A DNA stretch of 17,674 nt from Acidobacteriota bacterium (GTDB lineage: Bacteria > Acidobacteriota > Blastocatellia > Pyrinomonadales > Pyrinomonadaceae). Where the stretch lies: the NCBI GenBank assembly GCA_005790265.1, contig SXVE01000566.1:1-17674 (forward strand), written 5' to 3'. Of this stretch, positions 1 to 7,099 are shown piece by piece. Each line of letters starts with the position of its first letter. Within the stretch, counting starts at the first letter, position 1. Below the pieces are notes generated by a model. It did no database searches. It was not told the origin of the DNA and was given only the letters and a program-made list of their open reading frames with translations. The position numbers were made by a program, and so were the translations under genes.

Positions 1-651
1 GGCGCGAACGGTTTGGCGAATCCGCGCGATTTTGAAACGCCGGTCGCGTGGTACGAAGACGTGGACGGAGAATTTGATTTGACAGCGAAATTCGGCGGGA
101 ATTTGTGGAATTGCAAGATTGATCATTCGCCGCTCGATGTCGTCGCGTGGCACGGAAATTATGCGCCTTTCAAATATGATTTGCGGCGGTTTAACACCAT
201 CGGCTCGATTTCTTTCGATCATCCAGACCCAAGTATTTTCACGGTTTTGACTTCGCCGTCGTCGGAACACGGCACGGCGAATTGCGATTTCGTGATTTTC
301 CCGGATCGCTGGCTTGTGCAAGAAGACACGTTTCGCCCGCCGTGGTTTCACCGCAACATTATGTCGGAATTTATGGGCTTGTGTTTCGGTCAATACGACG
401 CCAAAGAAGAAGGCTTCGTCGCGGGAGGCGCGAGTTTGCACAATCAAATGTCGGCGCACGGACCTGATCTCGAAGCCTACGAAAAAGCGTCGAACGCCGA
501 ACTCAAACCGGTGAAATTATCCGGCACGATGGCGTTTATGTTCGAGTCGCGTTACATCATTCGCCCAACTCAACACGCGATGGAAACTTCTGAATTACAG
601 CACGAGTATTTTGAAGTCTGGCAGAAACTAAAGAAAAATTTCAAACCTTAA
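1..651 (+). CDS. hmgA: Homogentisate 1,2-dioxygenase, C-terminal half (5' end outside window)
   Basis: Opens the aromatic ring of homogentisate to maleylacetoacetate in tyrosine/phenylalanine breakdown; a cytosolic, Fe(II)- and oxygen-dependent enzyme. The frame is open from base 1, reading GANGLANPRDF, a family-conserved stretch, so the TTG at 13 is not a start and the gene begins upstream. By comparison with the human enzyme about half of the protein is present. Numbering from the codon at 13, the iron ligands are visible as H113 (WFHRN), E119 (MSEF) and H149 (AHGPD), with the same 6 and 36 residue spacing as human H335, E341 and H371; H70 in FDHPDPS matches the catalytic H292. The enzyme therefore looks intact. 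The next gene follows after 11 bp on the same strand and may be cotranscribed, though its function seems unrelated. Confidence 0.96.
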   Translation, partial: GANGLANPRDFETPVAWYEDVDGEFDLTAKFGGNLWNCKIDHSPLDVVAWHGNYAPFKYDLRRFNTIGSISFDHPDPSIFTVLTSPSSEHGTANCDFVIFPDRWLVQEDTFRPPWFHRNIMSEFMGLCFGQYDAKEEGFVAGGASLHNQMSAHGPDLEAYEKASNAELKPVKLSGTMAFMFESRYIIRPTQHAMETSELQHEYFEVWQKLKKNFKP

Positions 652-662
652 AGTGAAAAGCT

Positions 663-1730
663 ATGAACAAAATAAACCTCACCAAAATTTTTATCCTTTC
701 GCTTTTGTTCGCTGTTGTTTCGATTTCCGCTCAAATCAAACCGCAGACGTTAAAATTCGATGAATTTGAAATTAGTAATCCACAGTTTCATTCGTTATAC
801 CGCGAAATCACCGTCGCGCAGCGAGCTGAAAGATTCGCTAAACACCTGCGAAAACAAACGGGCGTGAAAGCTTACATTATTTATTATCAAGCCCGAATAA
901 TCGAGAATAACAGCGGAATTCGGTATTTAGCGGACAGTATCAAAAGCGGAGTTTCAAACGAACGGCTCGCCTACGATGATGTCGTTGTTGTTGACGGCGG
1001 TTTTCGCGAAAACGACGCTTTTGAGTTCTGGATCGTGCCGAAAAACGCCGACCTACCCGCGCCGACGCCGACTTTTGCGAAATCGGAAACTTTTCAGTGC
1101 GCGAATCTTTCTGTTTACGGTTACCCCGCGTTAAATAAAACTGATGAAGTCATCTTCTCTGTTAATAGTTATGACCTCAAAGTAATAGAAAATCCGACTT
1201 TAACGTGGAAAGTTTCCGCCGGTGAAATGGTTGAGGGGCAAGGCAAAGATTCTATTAAAGTGAAATTAAACGATTCGACGCAAAAACGAGTGACAGCGTT
1301 TTTGGAAATTGAAGGCTTGCCTTATCCGTGCCCGAAAGTGTTCACCGGAACAGCGGAAATTCGCGGCAAATTATTTTTGATTGATAGTTTCGGAAATATT
1401 CCTAACGGCGAAACGAAAGCGCGGCTAGATGCTTTTTTATCAACAATGCAGGATAACCCAACGGCGAAAGGCTACGTTATCATCTACGGTAGCCGAGCAT
1501 CCGGCGCGAGAAGCATTGAAAGTAAAAACCGACTTTACACAAGTTATTTCACCTTCCGTAATGTTGATGTAAGTCGCATAACCATTATGAATGGCGGTTA
1601 CCGCGAACAAACTTCCGGCGAACTGTGGCTCGCGTTTGGCGACGAAAAACCCGTTCCGACGCCGACCGTTGACCGGCAATTTGTCGAAGTTCCCAAACCG
1701 GCGAGAAAACCGCGACCGCGCCGCAAATAA
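663..1730 (+). CDS. Exported protein with two OmpA-like repeats around an Ig/PKD-like middle, function unknown
   Basis: A 355-aa protein with a clear N-terminal signal peptide (K-rich start, hydrophobic residues 9-21, likely cut near SISAQ at 20-24), hence periplasmic or surface-located. I do not recognise a named family. Two related segments are visible: residues about 55-127 (VKAYIIYY, later VVVVDGGFRE and FEFWIVP) and about 253-335 (AKGYVIIYGSR, later ITIMNGGYRE and GELWLAF). The layout of an alpha helix, a YVIIYG strand, then DGGYRE-ELW resembles a degenerate OmpA-C-like fold, but the peptidoglycan-binding Asp/Arg signature is not evident. Each repeat is followed by a PTPT linker. Residues about 145-235 are beta-rich and look Ig/PKD-like (TLTWKVSAG). 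The C-terminus is basic (KPRPRRK). The ATG lies 11 bp after hmgA with only a weak ribosome site. Confident as a gene, not as a function. Confidence 0.85.
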   Translation: MNKINLTKIFILSLLFAVVSISAQIKPQTLKFDEFEISNPQFHSLYREITVAQRAERFAKHLRKQTGVKAYIIYYQARIIENNSGIRYLADSIKSGVSNERLAYDDVVVVDGGFRENDAFEFWIVPKNADLPAPTPTFAKSETFQCANLSVYGYPALNKTDEVIFSVNSYDLKVIENPTLTWKVSAGEMVEGQGKDSIKVKLNDSTQKRVTAFLEIEGLPYPCPKVFTGTAEIRGKLFLIDSFGNIPNGETKARLDAFLSTMQDNPTAKGYVIIYGSRASGARSIESKNRLYTSYFTFRNVDVSRITIMNGGYREQTSGELWLAFGDEKPVPTPTVDRQFVEVPKPARKPRPRRK

Positions 1731-1733
1731 AAA

Positions 1734-1791
1734 ACGAATTACGAATTTTATTTCACATTCGTAATTCGTAATTTGTCATTCGTAATTTTAA
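1734..1791. repeat. Head-to-head heptamer repeats forming a hairpin between convergent genes
   Basis: Right arm: five 7-bp units from 1757 (attcgta, attcgta, atttgtc, attcgta, attttaa). Left arm: two units acgaatt at 1734-1747, the reverse complement register. Together 1734-1746 and 1757-1769 form a 13-bp perfect inverted repeat with a 10-nt loop. The element fills almost all of the 64-bp gap between two convergent stop codons, so it could serve as a bidirectional transcription end, although neither strand has a long T tract. Confidence 0.7.
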
Positions 1792-1794
1792 TAC

Positions 1795-2535
1795 TTATTC
1801 CATCTCGCTCTCGTCAATATCGAAATTGGCGTAAACTTTCTGTACGTCGTCGTTATCGTCAATCGCGTCGTAGAGTTTGAGCATTTTTTGCGCGTCCGTG
1901 CCTTCGAGTTTGATGTAGTTTTGCGGAATCATTGAAACTTCCGCGGCTTGCGGTTCGATGCCCGATGACTTCAAGGCTTTTTCAACGGCGTCGAAATTTT
2001 CCGGCGCGGTGTAAATCTCGAAAACGTCTCCTTCGTCCTGCAAATCGTCGGCTCCGGCTTCGATGACGAGTTCAAAAAGTTCGTCTTCGGGTTTCGCTTC
2101 CTTGTCCACGACGATATAGCCTTTTTTGTCGAACATCCACGCGACCGAACCGGCTTCGCCCAAGTTGCCGCCGTTTTTTGAAAATAAATGACGCAGCTCG
2201 GCGACCGTGCGATTGCGGTTGTCGGTCATCGTTTCGACCAGCACGGCGACGCCGCCGATGCCGTAGCCTTCGTAAGTGATTTCTTCGTAGTTGACGCCTT
2301 CGAGTTCGCCGGTGCCGCGTTTGATCGCGCGGTCAATCGTGTCGTTCGGCATATTCTGCCCTTTGGCGTCGGTGACGGCTTTGCGCAGACGCGCGTTGTC
2401 GTCAATATTGCCGCTGCCGCCGACGCGCGCGGCGACCGTGATTTCTTTAATTAATTTCGTGAAAATCTTGCCGCGCTTGGCGTCGAGCGCGCCTTTTTTG
2501 TGCTTAATAGTGTGCCACTTGGAATGTCCTGACAT
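1795..2535 (-). CDS. yebC: YebC/TACO1 family protein
   Basis: A 246-aa member of the YebC/PmpR/TACO1 family, long annotated as a DNA-binding transcriptional regulator; other work on the family supports a role on the ribosome in easing translation of proline-rich stretches. The N-terminus carries the family hallmark MSGHSKWHTIKHKKG, followed by KRGKIFTKLIKEI, DNARLRKAV and MPNDTIDRAIKRGTG; the centre has YEGYGIGGVAVLVE and LSKNGG-like GNLGEAGSVAWMF; the tail is acidic. Length matches the family. An AAGG sequence lies about 13 bp before the ATG. It is the last gene of the minus-strand run that starts at yggS. There is no ruvC neighbour, which is the common partner elsewhere. Confidence 0.96.
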   Translation of the reverse strand: MSGHSKWHTIKHKKGALDAKRGKIFTKLIKEITVAARVGGSGNIDDNARLRKAVTDAKGQNMPNDTIDRAIKRGTGELEGVNYEEITYEGYGIGGVAVLVETMTDNRNRTVAELRHLFSKNGGNLGEAGSVAWMFDKKGYIVVDKEAKPEDELFELVIEAGADDLQDEGDVFEIYTAPENFDAVEKALKSSGIEPQAAEVSMIPQNYIKLEGTDAQKMLKLYDAIDDNDDVQKVYANFDIDESEME

Positions 2536-2620
2536 TTGTTATTTTTACCTTATATTTGTTGGATTAAAGCGAAAAAATGAATATATCACGCCGGTTTTCG
2601 GCTTGCCAAATCGCTCGCGC

Positions 2621-3007
2621 TTAGTCTTCCCATTCGCCTTTGCTGATTTGCGGTTCGCCGTCGAGCGCGCGGTCTATTTCCTGACATAATTCGATTGCGC
2701 CTTCGGCTTTACTCTTACTGAACTCAAACCAGCGTCTGCCCGATTCGACGGCGACGATCCATTCGGCGTTTTCGCGTCCGATTGAATAGGACGCGATGCC
2801 GACGTGAATAAAATATTTCTCGCCGCATTTTTCTACCTCAAATTCCCAACCCCAATCTTCCTGATATGGCGCGCCGAACGAAAAACCGCTTTCGCTCATC
2901 GCGCCGATCAGCCACGTCGCTAAATCTTTGCCGAAACAGCGCTTGTTAATAAAATCCGATTCGATTTTTTCGGTTTCAAAAAGAGTCGTGTAAAAAGAAA
3001 TCTGCAT
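2621..3007 (-). CDS. Hypothetical protein, 128 aa, acidic
   Basis: I do not recognise this protein. It is 128 aa, rich in Glu and aromatic residues (WGWEFEVEKC near the middle, SGRRWFEFSKSKAEGA near the end), with no signal peptide or membrane segment, so probably cytosolic. The pattern of beta-rich middle and amphipathic C-terminal helix (AIELCQEIDRAL) is typical of small single-domain proteins. It sits in the same direction between DUF167 (44-bp gap) and yebC (85-bp gap), and its codon use matches its neighbours (GCG, CGC, GAA, AAA), which supports a real gene in the yggS-yebC run. No function should be assigned from context alone. Confidence 0.72.
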   Translation of the reverse strand: MQISFYTTLFETEKIESDFINKRCFGKDLATWLIGAMSESGFSFGAPYQEDWGWEFEVEKCGEKYFIHVGIASYSIGRENAEWIVAVESGRRWFEFSKSKAEGAIELCQEIDRALDGEPQISKGEWED

Positions 3008-3051
3008 TCAATTATTTTACCGGCGATTTTTATGTGTTTTGCGGGCGTTTT

Positions 3052-3336
3052 TTATCCGGCGATTTCTTTTAATTTCGCCGCGTCAATGCCGGAGATTTTT
3101 ATTAATTTCGTTTTGGCGGTTTCGCCGACGACGATTTCAATCGCGCTTTTGGAAATCGCGAAGGTTTTCGCCAGCAGTTTGATTAATTCCGCGTTTGCCG
3201 CGCCGTCAATTGGCGCGGCGGCGATTCTAATTTTTAACGCGCCGCCGAATTCGCCGGTGATTTCGCTTTTTGAAGCGCGCGGCGCGACTCTGACGCTGAA
3301 CGTTACGGCTCCGTCTTTTTCCGTGTAATTTATCAA
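3052..3336 (-). CDS. yggU: DUF167 family protein (YggU-like)
   Basis: A 94-aa protein of the DUF167/YggU family, of unknown biochemical role. Family marks are visible: VRVAPRASKSEI near residue 15, the IRIAAAPIDGAANAELIKLLA stretch around residues 36-56, and the later IEIVVGETAKTKLIKI strand. The start overlaps the end of yggT by 4 bp (3333-3336), suggesting translational coupling. The yggS-yggT-yggU order is the classical one known from Escherichia coli and many other bacteria, which strengthens the call. Confidence 0.92.
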   Translation of the reverse strand: MINYTEKDGAVTFSVRVAPRASKSEITGEFGGALKIRIAAAPIDGAANAELIKLLAKTFAISKSAIEIVVGETAKTKLIKISGIDAAKLKEIAG

Positions 3337-3923
3337 GAGTAAACAAAAATCTTCAAAACGAGCGTCTGCAAAAATCCGATTAGAATTAAAACGAGCATCG
3401 CCGAAATATCAATCATTCCAATTGGCGGAATCAGGCGCTGAACAGGCAGTAAAATCGGATCGGTTACTTTCTGCACGAAACCGAGAAAAGTGTTGCGCGT
3501 GAAGACAAACCACGCCGAGAGAAAACGAATAAAGATAAACAAAACGAGAACGCTCAATAAACCGTAAAGCACGAACCCGACAAACGCCTTGACGTTGCCG
3601 TTTTTAATGCTTTCCGACAGATTGTGAACGATGAAAAAAGTATTCTGAATAATACCGAGCGCGAAATAAACCAGAATGCCCGCAATCAACAGCGTGACGA
3701 GCGGCGCGTAATTAGTGTTGATCCGAAAGTTAGACAATAGTCGCGCCGCCGGATAAACGAATCTGTCCGTAGTTTTTTTCAGTTTATATGAAAATCTGCC
3801 GATCGCGCCGAACGGATTCGGGTCGGTAAAATTAAAAATAAGACGCAAAATCAGCGCCGCCGCAAACGCTAAAAATGCGGCGACGATAATCATTTGAATA
3901 AACGGGTAAATTTCCAAAAGCAT
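3333..3923 (-). CDS. yggT: YggT family integral membrane protein
   Basis: A 196-aa inner-membrane protein with two YggT repeats and about four membrane helices: residues about 8-30 (IIVAAFLAFAAALILRLIF), 73-95 (PLVTLLIAGILVYFALGII), 112-135 and 168-193. Each repeat ends in the family pattern of a short polar stretch with Pro near a helix (FTDPNPFGAIGRF in the first; VTDPILLPVQRLIPPIGMIDIS in the second). In other bacteria the family has been linked to osmotic tolerance and to assembly of membrane complexes, but its molecular role is unsettled. It lies 45-48 bp downstream of yggS and overlaps the DUF167 gene by 4 bp. Confidence 0.93.
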   Translation of the reverse strand: MLLEIYPFIQMIIVAAFLAFAAALILRLIFNFTDPNPFGAIGRFSYKLKKTTDRFVYPAARLLSNFRINTNYAPLVTLLIAGILVYFALGIIQNTFFIVHNLSESIKNGNVKAFVGFVLYGLLSVLVLFIFIRFLSAWFVFTRNTFLGFVQKVTDPILLPVQRLIPPIGMIDISAMLVLILIGFLQTLVLKIFVYS

Positions 3924-3968
3924 AAAATTTATTTCAATCTGCCAGTTTAGATGCCGCGCGATTTTGAT

Positions 3969-4682
3969 TTAGCCGGAGATTTTAGATTGCCGACTGCCGA
4001 AAATTGCCGTGCCGATGCGGACGAGCGTCGCGCCTTCTTCAATCGCCGTTTCAAAATCGCCGCTCATTCCCATCGAAAGCTCGCCGAAATCGTTGGAAAA
4101 CGCGTTCTGCGCTTTCAATTCATCGCGAATTTCGCGCAAACGCCGGAAATACGGACGCGTTTTTTCCGCGTCATCGTCAAACGGCGGAATCGTCATCAAA
4201 CCGTCGAATTTTAAGCGCGCGCAATTTTTCAAAAAGGCGATTAGCTCCGGCAAATCTCGTTCGTCAATGCCGGATTTCGTCGGCTCTTTCGCCAAATCAA
4301 TCTGGGCGAAAACCGACAAATTCGCGACGTTTTCTTCGATACAAATACGTTCCAATCGCTCGGCAAGTTCAACCGAATCGAGCGTATGAATGACATCGAA
4401 CAGCCGGACGGCTTTGCGCGCCTTGTTCGACTGCAAATTGCCGATCAAATGCCATTCGGCTTTTTCACGACCGATTTGCCGGATTTTCCCTTCGGCTTCC
4501 TGCACTTTATTTTCGCCGAAAATGTTTGCGCCCGCCTGCATCGCCGCGAGCAAATCCGCCGCCGGATGAGTTTTGCTGACGGCAATCAGCTTGATTGCAT
4601 CCGCACTGCGTTGAGATTTTTCAGCCGATTTGTTAATCCGACGGCGAATCTCCGCCAAATTTTCGCGCAAATTTTCGTGCAT
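3969..4682 (-). CDS. yggS: YggS family pyridoxal phosphate homeostasis protein (PLPBP)
   Basis: A cytosolic protein that binds pyridoxal 5'-phosphate and controls free PLP and amino-acid/keto-acid balance; it has no known catalytic activity. It adopts an alanine-racemase-like barrel. The PLP lysine is K37 in LIAVSKTHP (counted from the ATG at 4682). Other family marks are NIFGENKVQEA, WHLIGNLQSNKA, HTLDSVELA, KSGID, GLMTIPPF and the C-terminal LSMGMSGDFETAIEEGATLVRIGTAIFG region. A GTG codon directly before (4685) would add one residue; I chose the ATG because the resulting length and lysine position fit the family (E. coli K36). First gene of the minus-strand run, divergent from tRNA-Leu. 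Confidence 0.96.
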   Translation of the reverse strand: MHENLRENLAEIRRRINKSAEKSQRSADAIKLIAVSKTHPAADLLAAMQAGANIFGENKVQEAEGKIRQIGREKAEWHLIGNLQSNKARKAVRLFDVIHTLDSVELAERLERICIEENVANLSVFAQIDLAKEPTKSGIDERDLPELIAFLKNCARLKFDGLMTIPPFDDDAEKTRPYFRRLREIRDELKAQNAFSNDFGELSMGMSGDFETAIEEGATLVRIGTAIFGSRQSKISG

Positions 4683-4717
4683 CACTAAAACAAATATAAC
4701 AAATCGGCGCGCCTTTC

Positions 4718-4746
4718 TTGAACTTTAGTGCGCAAATTCGTATTAT
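4718..4746 (+). promoter_or_regulatory. Sigma-70-type promoter for tRNA-Leu
   Basis: TTGAAC at 4718-4723 and TATTAT at 4741-4746 are separated by exactly 17 bp. The predicted start near 4753 lies about 11 bp before the mature tRNA 5' end, as expected for a short tRNA leader. Confidence 0.75.
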
Positions 4747-4763
4747 CAGAGTTTCCCGAACGC

Positions 4764-4850
4764 GCGGACGTGGCGGAACTGGTAGACGCGCAGGTCTCAG
4801 AAGCCTGTGGGCTTAAGCTCGTGATGGTTCGATTCCATTCGTCCGCACCA
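4764..4850 (+). tRNA. tRNA-Leu, anticodon CAG
   Basis: An 87-nt tRNA decoding CUG. The acceptor stem pairs GCGGACG (4764-4770) with CGTCCGC (4840-4846), followed by discriminator A and an encoded CCA (4848-4850). The anticodon arm is CAGGT/CTCAGAA/GCCTG with anticodon CAG at 4798-4800. The long variable arm (around TGGGCTTAAGCTCG) marks a class II tRNA, and the T arm reads GATGG-TTCGATT-CCATT. It has its own promoter and a strong terminator just downstream, so it is a single-gene transcription unit. Confidence 0.97.
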
Positions 4851-4862
4851 ATTTTTGCGAAG

Positions 4863-4898
4863 GAAAAAGGACAAATTAATTTGTCCTTTTTCTTTTTT
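4863..4898 (+). terminator. Rho-independent terminator after tRNA-Leu
   Basis: A perfect 30-nt palindrome (4863-4892; core AAAAAGGACAAATT and its complement) is followed by TTTTTT at 4893-4898, 13 bp after the tRNA. The A-rich arm also gives a T-run on the minus strand, so it could work both ways. Its AAAGGACA core recurs in the hairpin at 16072-16135. Confidence 0.85.
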
Positions 4899-4985
4899 CC
4901 GACTTTAGATTTTAGAAAGTGCGGTTCGGTCTCGGCGCGTTCGCCGCTTACAGTGAAGCGTGTCGGAAAAATCAATTTGAACATT

Positions 4986-5606
4986 ATGCGCGAGGAATTC
5001 ATTAATTCAATTACAGAAAATCAAGCCACGTTCGGTTTGAATTTGCCTGAACAAAAAATCGCGCGGCTTGCCGATTATTATGAATTCGTGCAAAAACACA
5101 ATGAATTACTGCATCTTGTCGCGCCGTCGTCGGCAAGCGAGTTTGCCGTGCGGCACGTTTTGGAATCGCTGACGCTGCTTGAATATCTGCCGAAAAAAAC
5201 GCGGTTCGTTGATGTCGGAACCGGCGCCGGATTGCCTTCGATTCCCTGTTTGATCGTGCGCGAAGATTTGCGCGGAACTTTGATCGAATCGAAAGCCAAA
5301 AAAACTGTTTTTCTCGAAAGCGCGGCGGCTGAACTGGAAATTTCCAGCCGCGTTCAAATAATCAATAAGCAATTTGAAGAAGCGCAGGACGTTCGATTTG
5401 ATTTTGTAACGTGCCGCGCGCTCGACAAATTCGCGGAAAAGTTGCCGCGTCTTTTGAAATGGTCGAACGGCGCGAAACTTCTGTTTTTCGGCGGCAACAA
5501 TCTGGCGGAAGCGCTCGAGAAACAAAAAATAAAATTCACGCGCAAGTTGATGCCTTTGTCCGAACAGAGATTTTTATTTGTCGAGCGAAAAAGCGGAATT
5601 AAATAG
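4986..5606 (+). CDS. rsmG: 16S rRNA (guanine(527)-N(7))-methyltransferase RsmG
   Basis: Methylates G527 of 16S rRNA at N7 using S-adenosylmethionine; cytosolic. The 206-aa length fits the family. The N-terminal helical part has LADYYEFVQKHNELLHLVAP (residues about 28-47), followed by HVLESLTLLEYL. The SAM-binding motif is FVDVGTGAGLPSIP at residues about 74-87; the acidic end of strand 2 is TLIESKAKKTVFL, and FDFVTCRALDKF is the motif IV region. The same frame stays open upstream through the tRNA and terminator, but that cannot be coding, so the ATG at 4986 is the first sensible start. It has only a weak ribosome site. Transcription probably starts after the terminator or reads through from the tRNA unit. 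Confidence 0.93.
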   Translation: MREEFINSITENQATFGLNLPEQKIARLADYYEFVQKHNELLHLVAPSSASEFAVRHVLESLTLLEYLPKKTRFVDVGTGAGLPSIPCLIVREDLRGTLIESKAKKTVFLESAAAELEISSRVQIINKQFEEAQDVRFDFVTCRALDKFAEKLPRLLKWSNGAKLLFFGGNNLAEALEKQKIKFTRKLMPLSEQRFLFVERKSGIK

Positions 5607-5717
5607 GGATTGTTGGATAAATGGAACGAGAAAAATAATTGGTAAAACCTACTTCTCTACTCCCAAACTCTCCTTCCTATCCGTTTAATCGCCTGAATCA
5701 CTGTTAACTTTTTTCGT

Positions 5718-6833
5718 TTAACTTTGATTCTTTTCGATCCAGCCGCCGCCGACGGTTTCTTCGCCATCGTAAAAAACAGTGGCTTGTCCGGGCGTGATGG
5801 CGGCTTGCGGTTCGTCAAAAACGATGCGCGCGCGATTTTCCGGCAGCGCGTAAATCGTCGCCGGTGCCGGATCGTGGCGGTAACGCACTTTGACGCCGGC
5901 GCGAACCGGTTCATTCGGTTCATCAAACGCGACCCAATTAACGCCTTTCGCCGTAAATTCCATTGATTCGAGTTCTTCTTTTTCGCCGACGATAATCTGA
6001 TTTTTCGCTCGTTCGATTTGCACGACGTAAAGCGGTTTTTCGTGCGCGATGCCGAGTCCGCGCCGCTGTCCGATGGTGTAGCGGTGAATTCCCGTATGTT
6101 CGTTTAGTTTTTCGCCGCGCGTGTTGACGATATCGCCCGCCTTTGGAAGCTCGTCGGCGCGGTTTTCGTGCGCGAGAAAACGATCAATAAATTCGGAATA
6201 TTTCCCGTCGGGCACAAAGCAGATTTCCTGCGATTCCTGTTTTTCGGCGACGTAGAGATTCGCGTCGCGGGCGATGTCGCGCACTTCGGATTTGAGCATC
6301 GCGCCCAGCGGAAAATAGGCGCGCGAAAGCTGATCCTGCGTCAGTTCCCACAAAAAATACGTCTGATCTTTCCAGTGATTCGCGCCGCGAAAAAGGCGAT
6401 AGCGGTTGTTTTCCGCATCGTGTTCGATGCGCGCGTAATGTCCGGTCGCGACTTTGTCGCAGCCCAAACTCTGCGCCATTCGGTCGAGCGAAGCGAATTT
6501 CAAACGCGAATTGCACGCGACGCACGGAATCGGCGTTTCGCCGTTTAAATAACTTTCGACAAACGGATTGACGACCGCCGCTTCAAAATCTTTTTCGAGA
6601 TTGAGCACGTAAAACGGAATGCCCAAACTTTCGGCAACACGCCGCGCGTCGTAAACATCGTCGAGCGAACAGCAACGGCTCGGAAGCGAATCGCCGTTTT
6701 CGTCCACATTGATATTGCGCCGCTGATTCCACAGCTGCATCGTAAAGCCGATTAATTCGTGTCCCTGTTCTTTCAAAAGCGCTGCCGCGCTCGAAGAATC
6801 AACGCCGCCGCTCATCGCTACTGCTATTTTCAT
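5718..6833 (-). CDS. mnmA: tRNA-specific 2-thiouridylase MnmA
   Basis: Adds sulfur to C2 of wobble uridine 34 in tRNAs for Lys, Glu and Gln, using ATP and a persulfide relay; cytosolic. Counted from the ATG at 6833 (371 aa): the PP-loop SGGVDSS is at 8-14, the catalytic Cys is C107 in TPIPCVACN, and the second active Cys is C205 in SQEICFVP. Other marks are GHYAR at 131-135, KDQTYFLW at 155-162, and the C-terminal beta domain with HRYTIGQRRGLGI. An in-frame start at 6887 would add 18 basic, poorly conserved residues before MKIAVAMSGG; the family starts at the latter, so I chose 6833. It stands alone on the minus strand between convergent rsmG and the pit terminator. Confidence 0.96.
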   Translation of the reverse strand: MKIAVAMSGGVDSSSAAALLKEQGHELIGFTMQLWNQRRNINVDENGDSLPSRCCSLDDVYDARRVAESLGIPFYVLNLEKDFEAAVVNPFVESYLNGETPIPCVACNSRLKFASLDRMAQSLGCDKVATGHYARIEHDAENNRYRLFRGANHWKDQTYFLWELTQDQLSRAYFPLGAMLKSEVRDIARDANLYVAEKQESQEICFVPDGKYSEFIDRFLAHENRADELPKAGDIVNTRGEKLNEHTGIHRYTIGQRRGLGIAHEKPLYVVQIERAKNQIIVGEKEELESMEFTAKGVNWVAFDEPNEPVRAGVKVRYRHDPAPATIYALPENRARIVFDEPQAAITPGQATVFYDGEETVGGGWIEKNQS

Positions 6834-6928
6834 TTTTCTATTTCGATAAATATTTCGATAAAACTTTATTTTAATAATTTGCGCCAAAATTTAAGCGTCG
6901 CTTTTTTGCCGCATCGAGCCAAATCTCA

Positions 6929-6934
6929 ACTATA
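6929..6934 (-). promoter_or_regulatory. Possible -10 of the mnmA promoter
   Basis: TATAGT on the minus strand about 95 bp before the mnmA ATG, in an otherwise featureless gap. No good -35 is seen 16-18 bp upstream. Weak candidate only. The rest of 6834-7040 shows nothing else I can support. Confidence 0.3.
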
Positions 6935-7040
6935 CCAGAAAACGCCGAAGTGTTTAGAGAAACGGGATTTGCGAATAGATGCCTGTTAAAACGAAAAACC
7001 AAAAGCGGCAGCGAATTTAGACATTCTAAAACTGCGCGAG

Positions 7041-7079
7041 AAAAAAGCGGCGCGTCTATTGATTTAAACGCGCCGCTTT
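7041..7079 (-). terminator. Rho-independent terminator of the phosphate cluster, after pit
   Basis: On the minus strand, AAAGCGGCGCGT (7079-7068) pairs with ACGCGCCGCTTT (7055-7044), a 12-bp GC-rich stem, followed by an uninterrupted T-run (7046-7041). It starts about 21 bp after the pit stop codon, in the right orientation to end the pit transcript. Confidence 0.85.
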
Positions 7080-7099
7080 CAATGATTTGAAAACGAATT

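Noticed and set aside
4728..4985. A long plus-strand reading frame joined to rsmG that starts before tRNA-Leu
   Set aside because: It runs through the tRNA and its terminator hairpin; RsmG homology begins at the ATG at 4986.
5695..5730. Imperfect hairpin GAATCA...TGATTC at the mnmA stop
   Set aside because: The stem is broken, AT-rich, overlaps the stop codon and has no T-run, so it is not a convincing terminator.
5657..5926. Minus-strand 89-aa Lys/Arg-rich reading frame
   Set aside because: It lies in another frame inside the 3' end of mnmA and its basic composition is a frame-shift artefact.
6834..6887. Upstream extension of mnmA by 18 residues
   Set aside because: The extension is basic and unlike the family, which begins directly at the MKIAVAMSGG PP-loop strand.
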